DNA of 64,000 bases from Ochrobactrum quorumnocens (GTDB lineage: Bacteria > Pseudomonadota > Alphaproteobacteria > Rhizobiales > Rhizobiaceae), in contig NZ_CP022603.1 of the NCBI RefSeq assembly GCF_002278035.1, forward strand, positions 558,001 through 622,000, in the 5' to 3' direction. This document shows positions 51,517-61,099 of this stretch, piece after piece. The notes beneath the pieces were generated by a model, which did not search any database, was not told the DNA's origin, and worked only from the letters and a program-made list of their open reading frames with translations. Each line of letters begins with the position of its first letter. Position 1 is the first letter of the stretch. The position numbers were made by a program, and so were the translations under genes.

Positions 51517-51621
51517 TAGTGCGCCGTGCGCCCTCTTGGGCGCATAAAGGACGCTCTGAACTATTAAATCTACGCATCGTACTTTCCAAAAATCGATTCC
51601 GATTTTTGGGCCGATGCTGTA
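51517..51621. repeat. 105-bp palindromic repeat upstream of zwf (copy A)
   Basis: About 90% identical and co-linear with 60995-61099 (about 10 differences in 105 bases). It starts TAGTGCGCCGTGCGCCC, contains GACGCTCTGAACTATT and ends GGGCCGATGCTGTA. It lies 39 bp before the zwf start. The zwf reading frame is open through it but has no supported start there. Confidence 0.9.
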
Positions 51622-51659
51622 GCAGACTGATTTGCGTTAGAAGTGGAAGAGAGCAATAT

Positions 51660-53135
51660 ATGACCAGCCAGATAATACCGGTAGAGCCCTTCGATTGCAT
51701 CGTTTTCGGCGGTTCCGGCGATCTTGCCGAACGCAAACTGATTCCTGCGCTGTATCAGCGTCAGCGTGCAGGTCAGCTCAGTGAGCCGACACGCATCATC
51801 GGCGCTTCGCGTAGCGCTATGACAGATGAGGAATATCGCAAGTTTGCACGGGATGCGATCAACGAGCACGTGAAGGCTTCGGAAATCGACGCCAAGGAAG
51901 TCGAAGCATTTATTGCGCGTCTTACCTATGTTGCAGTCGATGCGAAGTCTGAAGATGGTTGGGCCGCTCTCAAGGAAGCCATTGGCAAAAAGCCAGAGAA
52001 GATCCGCGCTTTCTATCTTGCCGTAAGCCCGACTCTGTTCGGTGACATTGCCAGCCGCCTCAAGACGCACGGCCTGATCACTCGTGACACGCGCATTATC
52101 GTTGAAAAGCCAATTGGTCGCGATCTTGAATCCGCCAATGCGCTTAACGACACGATCGGCAGCGTTTTCCGCGAAGATCAGATTTTCCGTATCGATCATT
52201 ATCTCGGCAAGGAAACCGTTCAGAACCTTATGGCTCTGCGCTTTGCCAATGCACTCTATGAGCCGCTCTGGAATTCAGCGCATATCGACCACGTGCAGAT
52301 CACAGTTGCTGAAGCTGTCGGCCTTGAAGGTCGTGCCGGTTATTACAATACCGCTGGCGCGCTGCGCGATATGGTGCAGAACCATATTCTCCAGTTGCTT
52401 TGCCTCGTCGCTATGGAACCGCCTTCGTCACTCGAAGCCGATGCAGTGCATGACGAAAAGGTCAAGGTGCTTCGCTCGCTGAAGCCAATCACGACCGCCA
52501 ATGTTGAAGATGTTACCGTTCGTGGTCAGTATCGCGCAGGCGCGTCGGCAGGCGGCCCGGTCAAGGGTTATCTGGAAGATCTCGGCAGCGACACCAGCAA
52601 CACGGAAACCTTCGTGGCGCTCAAGGCAGAAATCGACAACTGGCGTTGGGCAGGTGTTCCTTTCTACCTGCGCACCGGCAAGCGTCTTGCCACCCGCGTG
52701 TCGGAAATCGTCGTCACTTTTAAGCCGATCCCGCATTCGATCTTCGGTGAAAATGCTGGTAAGGTTGTGGCCAACCAGCTCGTCATTCGTTTGCAGCCTG
52801 ATGAAGGCGTGAAGCAGTGGCTGATGATTAAGGATCCAGGTCCGGGCGGAATGCGCCTGCGTCACGTTCCATTGGACATGAGCTTTGCGGAATCGTTCAG
52901 CGAACGCAACCCGGATGCTTATGAACGCCTGATCATGGACGTTGTCCGAGGCAATCAGACACTGTTCATGCGCCGCGATGAAGTGGAAGCTGCATGGCGC
53001 TGGGTTGATCCGATCCTTCAGGGATGGGAATTGAACAACCAGCAGGTTCACGGTTACACGTCAGGTACATGGGGCCCATCGTCTTCCATCGCTCTTATCG
53101 AGCGCGACGGACGGACCTGGCACGAAAGTCTCTAG
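51660..53135 (+). CDS. zwf: Glucose-6-phosphate 1-dehydrogenase
   Basis: 491 residues from the ATG at 51660 (GAGAG upstream); the frame extends 67 codons upstream through a repeat, which I reject. The cofactor motif is FGGSGDLAERKL (about 15-26), followed by EKPIGRD and the active-site RIDHYLGKE (His-Asp pair), then NYLLQLLCL-like ILQLLCLVAMEPP and PFYLRTGKRL. It oxidises glucose 6-phosphate to 6-phosphogluconolactone. It is the first of zwf-pgl-edd, the entry to the Entner-Doudoroff pathway. Confidence 0.98.
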   Translation: MTSQIIPVEPFDCIVFGGSGDLAERKLIPALYQRQRAGQLSEPTRIIGASRSAMTDEEYRKFARDAINEHVKASEIDAKEVEAFIARLTYVAVDAKSEDGWAALKEAIGKKPEKIRAFYLAVSPTLFGDIASRLKTHGLITRDTRIIVEKPIGRDLESANALNDTIGSVFREDQIFRIDHYLGKETVQNLMALRFANALYEPLWNSAHIDHVQITVAEAVGLEGRAGYYNTAGALRDMVQNHILQLLCLVAMEPPSSLEADAVHDEKVKVLRSLKPITTANVEDVTVRGQYRAGASAGGPVKGYLEDLGSDTSNTETFVALKAEIDNWRWAGVPFYLRTGKRLATRVSEIVVTFKPIPHSIFGENAGKVVANQLVIRLQPDEGVKQWLMIKDPGPGGMRLRHVPLDMSFAESFSERNPDAYERLIMDVVRGNQTLFMRRDEVEAAWRWVDPILQGWELNNQQVHGYTSGTWGPSSSIALIERDGRTWHESL

Positions 53136-53163
53136 CGCTGGATAATGCGTCAAAGCCAATAGT

Positions 53164-53205
53164 TAGAGCGGTTCCAACGATTCAATCTTAACTGGAACCG
53201 TTCTA
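53164..53205. repeat. Short palindromic element between zwf and pgl
   Basis: TAGAGCGGTTCCA and TGGAACCGTTCTA pair with one mismatch around a 16-nt loop containing ACGATTCAATCTTAAC. It is the GGTTCCAACGATTC part seen in the other units. Confidence 0.8.
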
Positions 53206-53342
53206 CGCACGAGACCCCCAGACCCGGAAGAAACGTTGACAGAAAATTCCGGATCAGTCTTTGTGCCAAAAAAGAAAGAGCGAGCGCGAATACCCGACAA
53301 GGGGTGCTCGCTCTGGACTGTCCTGACTTTGAAAGGTATGGC

Positions 53343-54041
53343 ATGAGCATCGAACGGCACGATTTCACCAGCGGAACGGAACTGGCACAGTCGCTTTCTG
53401 AAGCGATTGCGAACAAGCTGGCTGCCGCTATCGCTGAGCGGGGGCAAGCGACACTCGCTGTTTCCGGCGGCACGACGCCGCTCAAGCTGTTTGACATCCT
53501 ATCGCGCAAGATGATCGACTGGACGCTCGTCACAATCACGCTTGTCGATGAGCGTTTCGTACCCCCAACAAACGAACGTTCAAACGAAAAGCTGGTGCGC
53601 GATCATCTATTGCGCGATCATGCAGGTGTTGCGAAGTTCGTCGGTCTTTATAATCCGGCCGCAACAGCTGAAACTGCAGCTCTTGCTGCCGCCAATCGTA
53701 TCGATGCACTGCGCCGTCCTTTTGACGTCGTTGTGCTCGGCATGGGCAATGATGGCCACACGGCATCGTTCTTCCCTAATGCCGACAGGCTCGATCAGGC
53801 GATTGATCCGACAACAAAGGCCGTTGTTCTGCCAATCCATGCCGAAGGTGCTGGCGAGAAGCGCCTGACCCTTACGCTGCCATTGCTCGCTGAAGCTGAT
53901 ATGCTGGTTCTGCACATCGAAGGTGCGGCCAAGCAGGCGACACTTGAGCAAGCATTGGCTGGCGATGACGAGACTGAAATGCCAGTGCGTGCGGTCTTCC
54001 GCCATGCCCGCAAACCGATCCAGCTTTACTGGACCAGTTAG
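53343..54041 (+). CDS. pgl: 6-phosphogluconolactonase
   Basis: 232 residues from the ATG at 53343 (AAAGG upstream). The glucosamine-6-phosphate isomerase-like fold is recognised by ATLAVSGGTTPLKLFDIL, TLVDERFVPPTNERSNE (given by TLVDERFVP...ERSNE), and the substrate-binding LGMGNDGHTASFFP (His catalytic). It hydrolyses 6-phosphogluconolactone. Its TAG stop starts the following repeat. It lies between zwf and edd on the same strand. Confidence 0.95.
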   Translation: MSIERHDFTSGTELAQSLSEAIANKLAAAIAERGQATLAVSGGTTPLKLFDILSRKMIDWTLVTITLVDERFVPPTNERSNEKLVRDHLLRDHAGVAKFVGLYNPAATAETAALAAANRIDALRRPFDVVVLGMGNDGHTASFFPNADRLDQAIDPTTKAVVLPIHAEGAGEKRLTLTLPLLAEADMLVLHIEGAAKQATLEQALAGDDETEMPVRAVFRHARKPIQLYWTS

Positions 54042-54185
54042 AGCAGTTCCAATTAAGAACGCAGCAGTTTGCGTTCGGGCTACAGCATAATTCCTTAAAC
54101 CTGAATCAGTTTAAGGTAAAATTATGCTGTAAATATAGAGTGTTAGAGTGACCTTTGTGCGCCCAAGAAGGCGCACAGCGCTCTA
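54039..54185. repeat. Composite palindromic element between pgl and edd
   Basis: Begins TAGAGCAGTTCC, with TAG being the pgl stop, and ends AGCGCTCTA. It contains ACAGCATAATTCCTTAAAC paired with GTTTAAGG...ATTATGCTGT (also at 40435-40539, inverted). Its right part 54145-54184 is an inverted degenerate copy of the start of the 60995 unit (GTGCGCCC/GGCGCAC). Confidence 0.85.
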
Positions 54186-54234
54186 TTGGAATAAACTACA
54201 GGCAAACCTCGCACTATTTTAGCAGGTGATACCC

Positions 54235-56058
54235 ATGACGACGCAGACCGCACATATCCGCATCAAGGAAATTACCGAGCGCATCGTTGAGCGCTCGAAA
54301 CCAAGCCGCGAGGCATATCTTGGACGCGTCCACGAGGCTGCGTCCAAGAAACCGCATCGCGCTGTGCTTGGATGTGCCAATCTCGCTCATGGTTTTGCAG
54401 CCTGCGGCCCGAATGACAAGGCGGCACTCACCGCCGATGTGGTGCCCAATTTGGGCATTATCACCGCTTATAATGACATGCTCTCGGCGCATCAGCCGTT
54501 TGAGACCTACCCTGAGCTGATCCGCAAGGCTGCCCGTGAAGCTGGCGGTGTGGCACAGGTCGCAGGTGGTGTGCCAGCAATGTGCGACGGCGTCACACAA
54601 GGTTTCGCTGGCATGGAACTTTCGCTGTTCTCACGCGAAGTGATCGCCATGGCCGCAGCCGTTGGCCTCTCGCACGATATGTTCGATGCTGCCGTCTACC
54701 TCGGCGTCTGCGACAAGATAGTGCCGGGACTAATCATCGGCGCCCTGACGTTCGGGCATCTGCCTGCGGTGTTCATTCCGGCTGGTCCCATGACGAGCGG
54801 CTTGCCGAACGATGAGAAAGCCAAGACCCGTCAGCTTTATGCCGAAGGCAAGGTTGGGCGTACGGAATTGCTGATCTCTGAATCGAAATCCTACCACGGT
54901 CCGGGCACCTGCACATTCTATGGCACGGCAAACTCCAACCAGATGCTGATGGAAATCATGGGGCTGCATTTGCCCGGTTCATCCTTCATCAATCCGGGCA
55001 CACCTTTGCGTGACGCCCTCACCCGCGAAGCGGCCAAACGCGCCCTGGCGATTACCGCATGCGGCAACGAATATACACCTGTCGGTGAGATGCTCGATGA
55101 GCGCTCTTTTGTGAACGGTATCATTGGGTTGAACGCCACAGGCGGCTCGACCAATCATACGATTCACCTGATCGCCATGGCGGCTGCGGCAGGCATTAAG
55201 CTCACATGGCAGGATATTTCAGAAATTTCGGATGTCGTTCCACTTTTGGCACGCGTCTATCCAAATGGACTTGCCGATGTGAACCATTTCCATGCTGCAG
55301 GCGGCATGGGCTTCCTGATCCGTGAACTGCTTGACGGCGGCATTCTGCATGAAGATGTCCGCACAGTCTGGGGCGAAGGGTTGCGACCATACGCAATCGA
55401 ACCCAAGCTCGGTGTCGATGGCAATGTCGTGCGCGAGCCGGTGCCTGAAAAAAGCGGAGACGACAAGGTTCTGGCGAAGGTCCATTCGCCGTTCCAACCT
55501 TCAGGCGGCATCAAGGTTTTGACTGGCAATATCGGCAACGCGATCATCAAGGTTTCAGCCGTGAAGCCTGAACGCCATGTTATTGAAGCACCTGCAAAAG
55601 TCTTCAATGATCAGTCGGAATTGCAGGCCGCATTCAAGGCGGGCGATCTCACTGGTGATTTCATCGCAGTTGTCCGCTATCAGGGACCGAAAGCCAATGG
55701 AATGCCAGAACTGCACAAGTTGATGACTGTGCTTGGCATTTTGCAGGATCGTGGCCAGCGGGTAGCGCTCGTTACTGATGGGCGTCTTTCCGGCGCATCC
55801 GGCAAAGTGCCTTCCGCAATCCACGTGACCCCTGAAGCACTCGACGGCGGTGCAATCGGTAAAATCCGCAATGGGGATATTGTGCGGCTTGATGCGATGA
55901 ATGGAACGCTGGAAGTGCTTATCAATGATGCTCTTCTTGCTGAGCGCAGCGAACCGCGCCCCGACCTTTCGGGCAATGAGCACGGAATGGGGCGTGAACT
56001 TTTTCGCGCCTTCCGTCAGATTGCTGGCCGTGCCGATGAAGGTGCTTCCGTCTTCTGA
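54235..56058 (+). CDS. edd: 6-phosphogluconate dehydratase
   Basis: 607 residues from the ATG at 54235 (AGCAGG upstream). IlvD/Edd family with Fe-S cysteines in [11 protein letters not shown] and GVCDKIVPG, and [10 protein letters not shown]. The [15 protein letters not shown] and [19 protein letters not shown] segments (the latter given in part as [16 protein letters not shown]) and the length are typical of Edd, unlike the 594-residue pentonate dehydratase at 7773. It dehydrates 6-phosphogluconate to 2-keto-3-deoxy-6-phosphogluconate. The aldolase eda is not in the window. Confidence 0.97.
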   Translation: MTTQTAHIRIKEITERIVERSKPSREAYLGRVHEAASKKPHRAVLGCANLAHGFAACGPNDKAALTADVVPNLGIITAYNDMLSAHQPFETYPELIRKAAREAGGVAQVAGGVPAMCDGVTQGFAGMELSLFSREVIAMAAAVGLSHDMFDAAVYLGVCDKIVPGLIIGALTFGHLPAVFIPAGPMTSGLPNDEKAKTRQLYAEGKVGRTELLISESKSYHGPGTCTFYGTANSNQMLMEIMGLHLPGSSFINPGTPLRDALTREAAKRALAITACGNEYTPVGEMLDERSFVNGIIGLNATGGSTNHTIHLIAMAAAAGIKLTWQDISEISDVVPLLARVYPNGLADVNHFHAAGGMGFLIRELLDGGILHEDVRTVWGEGLRPYAIEPKLGVDGNVVREPVPEKSGDDKVLAKVHSPFQPSGGIKVLTGNIGNAIIKVSAVKPERHVIEAPAKVFNDQSELQAAFKAGDLTGDFIAVVRYQGPKANGMPELHKLMTVLGILQDRGQRVALVTDGRLSGASGKVPSAIHVTPEALDGGAIGKIRNGDIVRLDAMNGTLEVLINDALLAERSEPRPDLSGNEHGMGRELFRAFRQIAGRADEGASVF

Positions 56059-56077
56059 AAGACGACGCCAATGAAAT

Positions 56078-56109
56078 AAGGCAAAGCGGTTTTTAAGCCG
56101 CTTCGCCTT
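56078..56109. terminator. Terminator hairpin between edd and folD
   Basis: AAGGCAAAGCGG pairs with CCGCTTCGCCTT (one mismatch) around an 8-nt loop; a short T-run follows. It lies 20 bp after edd and 52 bp before the end of folD, so it can serve both convergent genes. Confidence 0.75.
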
Positions 56110-56161
56110 TCAAACTGGACAATCATTTAAGAAAAGGCGTGAAAAACACCTTTAAATTGCG

Positions 56162-57061
56162 TCAAAATACTGGCTTTTCGAAGTCAACACTGCGGCAGGC
56201 AGCTGTCAGCGTATTTGCCATAAGCATGGCAATGGTCATCGGACCGACGCCGCCGGGAACCGGCGTGATGGCACTGGCCACTTTTTCCGCATCTGCAAAA
56301 TCAACATCGCCAACCAGACGTGTTTTTCCTTCACCCTTTTCAGGCGCAGGAATGCGGTTGATACCCACATCAATTACGGTTGCACCGGGCTTGACCCAAT
56401 CGCCTTTTACCATTTGCGGGCGACCGACAGCGGCAACCAGAATATCGGCAGTGCGTGCAATCGCAGGCAGGTCCTTGGTGCGGCTATGCGCAACGGTCAC
56501 GGTCGCATTTGCTGCAAGAAGCAGATTGAACATAGGCTTGCCGACGATGTTGGAACGACCAATCACCACGGCATTCAGGCCCGACAAATCGCGGCCATGA
56601 ACACGCTCGATCATGATCATTGCGCCAGCCGGAGTGCATGGAACAAATGCCGTATCCAGCTCACCTGTGCCAAGCTTGCCTACATTGATGAAATGGAAGC
56701 CATCGACGTCCTTTTCCGGCGAAATAGTCTGGATCACACGACCTGAATCGATATGCTTTGGCAGCGGAAGCTGTACCAGAATACCGTGGATGGCCGGATC
56801 GTTGTTGAGGCTGTCGATCAGATCGAGAAGTTCGGCTTCAGTTGCATCTTCAGCCAAGTCGTGCTGAACGGATACAAAGCCACATTCCTTGGCCTTTTTG
56901 CCCTTCGAGGCAACATACACCTGGCTTGCCGGATCTTCGCCGACAATCACCACTGCAATGCCGGGCACAACCCCGGTCGCACTAACGAGCTTTTCGGTCT
57001 CACGCTTCACCGTGGAAACAACATCCTCGGCGAGCTTCTTGCCGTCGATCAATTGGGCCAT
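56162..57061 (-). CDS. folD: Bifunctional methylenetetrahydrofolate dehydrogenase/cyclohydrolase
   Basis: 299 residues, GGAGC ribosome site. Both active-site motifs are present: the catalytic region [13 protein letters not shown] (Lys in the SxxxK pattern) and [25 protein letters not shown], and the NADP site [13 protein letters not shown], ending with [14 protein letters not shown]. It interconverts methylene-, methenyl- and formyl-tetrahydrofolate. It appears to be a single-gene unit convergent with edd. Confidence 0.97.
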   Translation of the reverse strand: MAQLIDGKKLAEDVVSTVKRETEKLVSATGVVPGIAVVIVGEDPASQVYVASKGKKAKECGFVSVQHDLAEDATEAELLDLIDSLNNDPAIHGILVQLPLPKHIDSGRVIQTISPEKDVDGFHFINVGKLGTGELDTAFVPCTPAGAMIMIERVHGRDLSGLNAVVIGRSNIVGKPMFNLLLAANATVTVAHSRTKDLPAIARTADILVAAVGRPQMVKGDWVKPGATVIDVGINRIPAPEKGEGKTRLVGDVDFADAEKVASAITPVPGGVGPMTIAMLMANTLTAACRSVDFEKPVF

Positions 57062-57170
57062 ATCGAATGCTCCATTTTAAACAGGCGATGCCTTGGGATA
57101 CATCGCCTTTATCCAGCAGACATGCCAATAAGCGTCATGAATGGATATGACAATCTCGAAAGCTGAAGTT

Positions 57171-57773
57171 TCAGGATAAAGTCGCAAAATGCCTGAGTGT
57201 GAAGGCTATTTCATATAGGAGTGCGACGGTCACGAATATCGCATGATAGCGCCGATTATCGGTGAACATCGCGATAAGACTTCCCGCAATCAGCGCACCC
57301 ACGCGAATAGGATACTCGATCCCGTAAAGCTGATAATGTTCCATTCCCTTAAGAAGGGTGTCGACGACGTCGGCGACATAAACCATTGCGAGAATGCCGA
57401 AGAACCATTTGCGCCGAGAAATAAAATAATCCCGATAGCCTGTATATTCCTCCATACTGTCCGGGAAGAGCAGCGTGCACAGCAGGAAATAAAGCCCCGC
57501 ATAGAAGATCACGAAGAAATATTTCTCGAATGTCCAAAGATGAATGGTTCTCAGACTGAACTCGAACCACCAGAAATGGATGACCGAAAGCAGAATGAAG
57601 GCCACCCACGCCAGATGAACCGGATAGATTTTCTGCTTCCCCGGATGCTGGATAAACCGCGCAAAGCCCGTCAGAAGGCGTGATACGCAAAGACCAAGAA
57701 TGATGCCGATGATGATGCGGACATGGGTGAATGCTTCCGCAGGCGGCACGCCAGTCGTTAAGGCCGGATCCAT
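57171..57773 (-). CDS. Hypothetical membrane protein
   Basis: 200 residues from the ATG at 57773, chosen for GAGGGGAAC upstream (an ATG at 57812 lacks one). About five or six membrane helices (residues roughly 17-38, 50-72, 82-102, 123-143, 155-172, 180-197). Features are FWWFEFSLRTIHLW and YTGYRDYFISRRKW. Function unknown. It is preceded on the same strand, across an 138-bp gap with a hairpin, by an exported hypothetical gene. Confidence 0.7.
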   Translation of the reverse strand: MDPALTTGVPPAEAFTHVRIIIGIILGLCVSRLLTGFARFIQHPGKQKIYPVHLAWVAFILLSVIHFWWFEFSLRTIHLWTFEKYFFVIFYAGLYFLLCTLLFPDSMEEYTGYRDYFISRRKWFFGILAMVYVADVVDTLLKGMEHYQLYGIEYPIRVGALIAGSLIAMFTDNRRYHAIFVTVALLYEIAFTLRHFATLS

Positions 57774-57850
57774 TGTTCCCCTCAATGCTATTTGCTCAGC
57801 ATCTTGGAACAAAAAAAGTAAGCAATCAATAAATCACAGCAAAATTATAA

Positions 57851-57888
57851 ATTGAGAGCGACGCTAACTTGCGTCAGCGTCGCTCAAT
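57851..57888. terminator. Hairpin between two hypothetical genes
   Basis: GCGACGCT pairs with AGCGTCGC, extended by ATTGAG/CTCAAT with a two-base bulge, around a 10-nt loop. The flanking A/T-rich sequence on the minus strand fits a terminator for the exported-protein gene. Confidence 0.65.
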
Positions 57889-57911
57889 ATAACCATCAAC
57901 GCCCCAAGGGT

Positions 57912-58415
57912 TTAGTTGATCGAATTCAGGAAGCTTTCCCAGCTTGCTGACCAATGCGTGCGGCTCTTTTCATCGGCAGAGCGAACATTACAGGTCTGCA
58001 AATCGCTTTCAGGAATGTCCTTCTTCGTTGCTTCACATACCCAGACGTCGCTTTTTTCCGGTGTGTAGGAGGCTACGAAGCTGACGATCTTATTGTCTTT
58101 GATGCCGACTAGGATATCAAAGTCAGCCTCATCGTTGTTGAATGCCCAGGAGCAATACTCATCGAAATCCGGGCGGTTTTCGTCCGGTACGCCGCAAGCC
58201 TTGTCGTGGTCTGGAGCCAGCTTGTCCATAAAGGCTTTTCCCGCAGGTGACGAAACCACAAGATCGGCATCAGACAGTTTGCTGATTTCTTCAACACCCC
58301 ATTTGGGACCGGTAGGTTTTTCAGCAGCCGCTGCACCTGCAGCCATGATACCGGCAACCATGACACCTGCCGCAATCGCAGCGACACGCACGATATGGAA
58401 AGCTCTTCCAAGCAT
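57912..58415 (-). CDS. Exported hypothetical protein
   Basis: 167 residues from the ATG at 58415 (AAAGGTG upstream; a GTG three codons earlier is alternative). The hydrophobic signal ends near GAAAAEK (about residue 32). The mature part has four cysteines (KACGVP, EYCSWA, VWVCEA, QTCNVR), suggesting disulfides, and acidic patches. No domain recognised. It is a periplasmic or secreted protein standing alone. Confidence 0.65.
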   Translation of the reverse strand: MLGRAFHIVRVAAIAAGVMVAGIMAAGAAAAEKPTGPKWGVEEISKLSDADLVVSSPAGKAFMDKLAPDHDKACGVPDENRPDFDEYCSWAFNNDEADFDILVGIKDNKIVSFVASYTPEKSDVWVCEATKKDIPESDLQTCNVRSADEKSRTHWSASWESFLNSIN

Positions 58416-58662
58416 TTGCTTCACCTTTTAAAGCGATGTTTTACAATAGAATTATCAGTCAATGTTCAATCTCAGAAACGAGAGTTATCTATAAAACCAC
58501 TTTTATTCAACAACGAATTTCTCCCAAGTTTGGACTGATAAAGCCGTATCACCCTTCGGACTTTTTACCATCCAGCCTTGCGATTTGTGTCTACGGAAGG
58601 CTATACCGGACACAATAAACGACAGTGCTTCAACACTCGATTCATGAAGGCGGAACATTCTC

Positions 58663-59478
58663 ATGCAAGATACAGTTATTCTCGTTGGTTGCGGCAATAT
58701 GGGTTTCGCCATGCTGAAAGGCTGGCTCGACAGCGGCATTTTGCAATCCGAGAATGTGCATGTCGTCGAACCATCAGAGGCACTTCAGAGCCGCGCGGCT
58801 GGCGCTGGAGTTAATGCCTGCTCGAGTGCGGACTCCCTGTCCGATGATCTCAACCCGCGCATGATCCTCATCGCGGTCAAACCACAGGTCATGGGCGACG
58901 TTTTGCCTGCTTATAAGCGTTTTGCACCGAACGCGACCTTTGTCAGCGTGGCAGCAGGTATTCCTGTTTCATTTTTTGAACAGCATCTTGGCAGTGACGC
59001 CCGGATCATGCGCTGCATGCCCAATACACCGGCTGCAATCGGCAAGGGCATGCTTGTGACCTACAAGAACGCCAATGTGAGTGAGGATGATGCGGCTTTT
59101 GTAAAAAGCCTTCTCAAGACATCCGGCAAGGTGACAAGCATCGATGATGAAGCGCAGATGGATGCGGTGACCGCTGTTTCCGGCTCCGGCCCTGCTTATG
59201 TGTTCCATTTCATCGAAGCATTGACCGATGCCGGCGTCACCGCTGGTCTTCCGCGTGAAACCGCGGCACTTCTTGCCATGCAAACTGTTATGGGCGCCGG
59301 TGCACTTGCAGCAGCAAGCAACGACAGCCCGACAAAACTGCGCGAACAGGTGACAAGCCCCAAGGGTACCACTGCAGCTGCACTGGACATTTTGATGGGA
59401 GAAGATCGCCTCAAGAATCTGGTTGCCGAGGCCGTTGACGCCGCGCGCAAGCGTTCGATCGAGCTTGGGAAGGTCTAA
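58663..59478 (+). CDS. proC: Pyrroline-5-carboxylate reductase
   Basis: 271 residues. N-terminal cofactor motif LVGCGNMGFAMLKGWL (about 7-22), IAVKPQVM, RCMPNTPAAIGKGM, the substrate-binding signature DAVTAVSGSGPAYVFHF, and SPKGTTAAALDIL. It reduces pyrroline-5-carboxylate to proline with NADPH, the last step of proline synthesis. It has a GGCGGAAC ribosome site and is convergent with the ABC operon, overlapping its last gene by 4 bp. Confidence 0.96.
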   Translation: MQDTVILVGCGNMGFAMLKGWLDSGILQSENVHVVEPSEALQSRAAGAGVNACSSADSLSDDLNPRMILIAVKPQVMGDVLPAYKRFAPNATFVSVAAGIPVSFFEQHLGSDARIMRCMPNTPAAIGKGMLVTYKNANVSEDDAAFVKSLLKTSGKVTSIDDEAQMDAVTAVSGSGPAYVFHFIEALTDAGVTAGLPRETAALLAMQTVMGAGALAAASNDSPTKLREQVTSPKGTTAAALDILMGEDRLKNLVAEAVDAARKRSIELGKV

Positions 59479-60218
59479 ACCAGAATCCTCGGAACAGCTT
59501 CGATAAGCGCCTTTGTAACAGGCGCTTGCGGCGCTGCGATCAGCTCCTGCGTCGGGCGACATTCAACAATCCGCCCGCGCTCCATCACCGCAATGCGGTC
59601 CGCCATTTGTGCAGCAACCGCCAGATCATGCGTGATGAACAGATAGGCCGTGCCTTCGGCCTTCTGTATCTCCTGCAACAATTTCAGAATTGCACCACGC
59701 ACCGTCACATCAAGTGCCGAGACAGCTTCATCCAGAACGATGAGCGATGGCGATGTGGCAAGCGCACGTGCAATTGCCACCCGCTGACGCTGACCGCCGG
59801 AAATCTCATGCACACCGCGTGTCGCCAGTTTGGGATCAAGGCCGACCTTCTGCATAAGCTCGGCAATATCGCGTTTCAGCCCGTGAATACGCAGCGGCTC
59901 CCGAAGCACTTCATGCACAGTCGCACGCGGATTGAATGCGGAAAGCGGATCCTGAAATACCATCTGTAAGCGTGCGCGACGCCTGCGAAGAACCGAACCT
60001 TGTGGTCTGAGCCAATCTTCGCCCTCGAAATGGATTGATCCTGTATCAAGCGTATGTAGTCGCAACAATGCGCACGCAAGCGTAGATTTTCCGCTGCCCG
60101 AAGGACCAACGAGCGCCAACGTTTCGCCTTGGAAGATTTCAAGGCTTACCCGTTCAAGTGCGAGCTTATCGCCGTAGCGCACGCTGAGTTCGCTTGCCTG
60201 CAGCAGAGCCTTATCCAT
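59475..60218 (-). CDS. Peptide/nickel-type ABC ATPase (DppF-like)
   Basis: 247 residues from the ATG at 60218; the longer frame lies within the previous gene. Walker A GPSGSGKST, signature ISGGQRQRVAIARA, Walker B LIVLDEAVSALD and the switch His in LFITHDLAVA. The DppD partner overlaps it by 8 bp. Within the operon (binding protein, two permeases, two ATPases) it powers oligopeptide or nickel-type import. Substrate unknown. Confidence 0.9.
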   Translation of the reverse strand: MDKALLQASELSVRYGDKLALERVSLEIFQGETLALVGPSGSGKSTLACALLRLHTLDTGSIHFEGEDWLRPQGSVLRRRRARLQMVFQDPLSAFNPRATVHEVLREPLRIHGLKRDIAELMQKVGLDPKLATRGVHEISGGQRQRVAIARALATSPSLIVLDEAVSALDVTVRGAILKLLQEIQKAEGTAYLFITHDLAVAAQMADRIAVMERGRIVECRPTQELIAAPQAPVTKALIEAVPRILV

Positions 60219-60966
60219 GAGTTGACTCCAGCGGGGGAACGGCACTGATGAGCGCCTTCGTATAGTCGCTTTGTGGATTGCCAATAATCTCGCGCGCGGT
60301 GCTGCTTTCCAAAAGCTCACCACGATGAAATACGGCAATGCAATCTGCCAAATTTGAGGCCAGTGCAATGTCATGCGTGATGAAAATCAACGTCATGCCA
60401 TCTGCGCGCACCAGTTCGCGCAGGAGCGTCACGATTTCCTTCTGCACGATTGTATCGAGCGCACTTGTCGGCTCATCGGCAATCAACACACGCGGATTTG
60501 CAGCGATGGCAAGAGCTATGGCGATGCGCTGCTTCTGACCACCAGAAAACTGGTGCGGATATCGCAAGAAACTGTCTTCCGGTTCGAGAATATGAACCCG
60601 TTCTAAAAGCCTGATCGCTTTGCGTTTTGCCGCTTTGCCGTCGACCTTTTCGTGAGCGCGGATTGTCTCAACCAGTTGCGCGCCAACACGCATCAGCGGA
60701 TCGAAGCTCGAAGCTGGGTCTTGAAATACAAACCCGATATCGCGGCCCGGCTTCGGCTGCCCATCTCGCCAATTGATGTAGCCTGACACCGTAGCATTGA
60801 CAGGCAGAAGATCGGCTATTGCCAGCGCCAGAGTGCTCTTGCCGGAGCCGCTTTCACCAATAATAGCGAGGATTTCACCAGCCTCGATATCGACAGAAAC
60901 ACCTCGCAAAGCCGCATCCTGACCATAACGAATGCCAAGATTGTCAAGTCGCACCAGGGGGGTCAT
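60211..60966 (-). CDS. Peptide/nickel-type ABC ATPase (DppD-like)
   Basis: 251 residues. Walker A GESGSGKST, Q-loop FVFQDPASSFDPLMR, signature FSGGQKQRIAIALA, Walker B VLIADEPTSALD and IFITHDIALA. It lies 81 bp after the permease gene; most of that gap is a palindromic repeat. It is one of the two ATPases of the transporter. Confidence 0.92.
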   Translation of the reverse strand: MTPLVRLDNLGIRYGQDAALRGVSVDIEAGEILAIIGESGSGKSTLALAIADLLPVNATVSGYINWRDGQPKPGRDIGFVFQDPASSFDPLMRVGAQLVETIRAHEKVDGKAAKRKAIRLLERVHILEPEDSFLRYPHQFSGGQKQRIAIALAIAANPRVLIADEPTSALDTIVQKEIVTLLRELVRADGMTLIFITHDIALASNLADCIAVFHRGELLESSTAREIIGNPQSDYTKALISAVPPLESTHG

Positions 60967-60994
60967 GATTGCACCACTCGTCGTGCAGCCGTAC

Positions 60995-61099
60995 TAGAGC
61001 GCCGTGCGCCCTCTTCGGCGCACAAAGGACGCTCTGAACTATTGAACCTATGCATCGTGCTTTCCAATAATCGATTGCGATTTTTGGGCCGATGCTGTG
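60995..61099. repeat. 105-bp palindromic repeat overlapping the permease 3' end (copy B)
   Basis: About 90% identical to 51517-51621. Bases 61048-61099 are coding on the minus strand and encode the last 16 residues of the permease (TASAQKSQSIIGKHDA) and its stop. The rest is intergenic. Confidence 0.9.

Noticed and set aside
51459-51659. 67-codon N-terminal extension of zwf
   Set aside because: This part is encoded by the dispersed palindromic repeat and is absent from the Zwf family; the ATG at 51660 precedes the normal N terminus.
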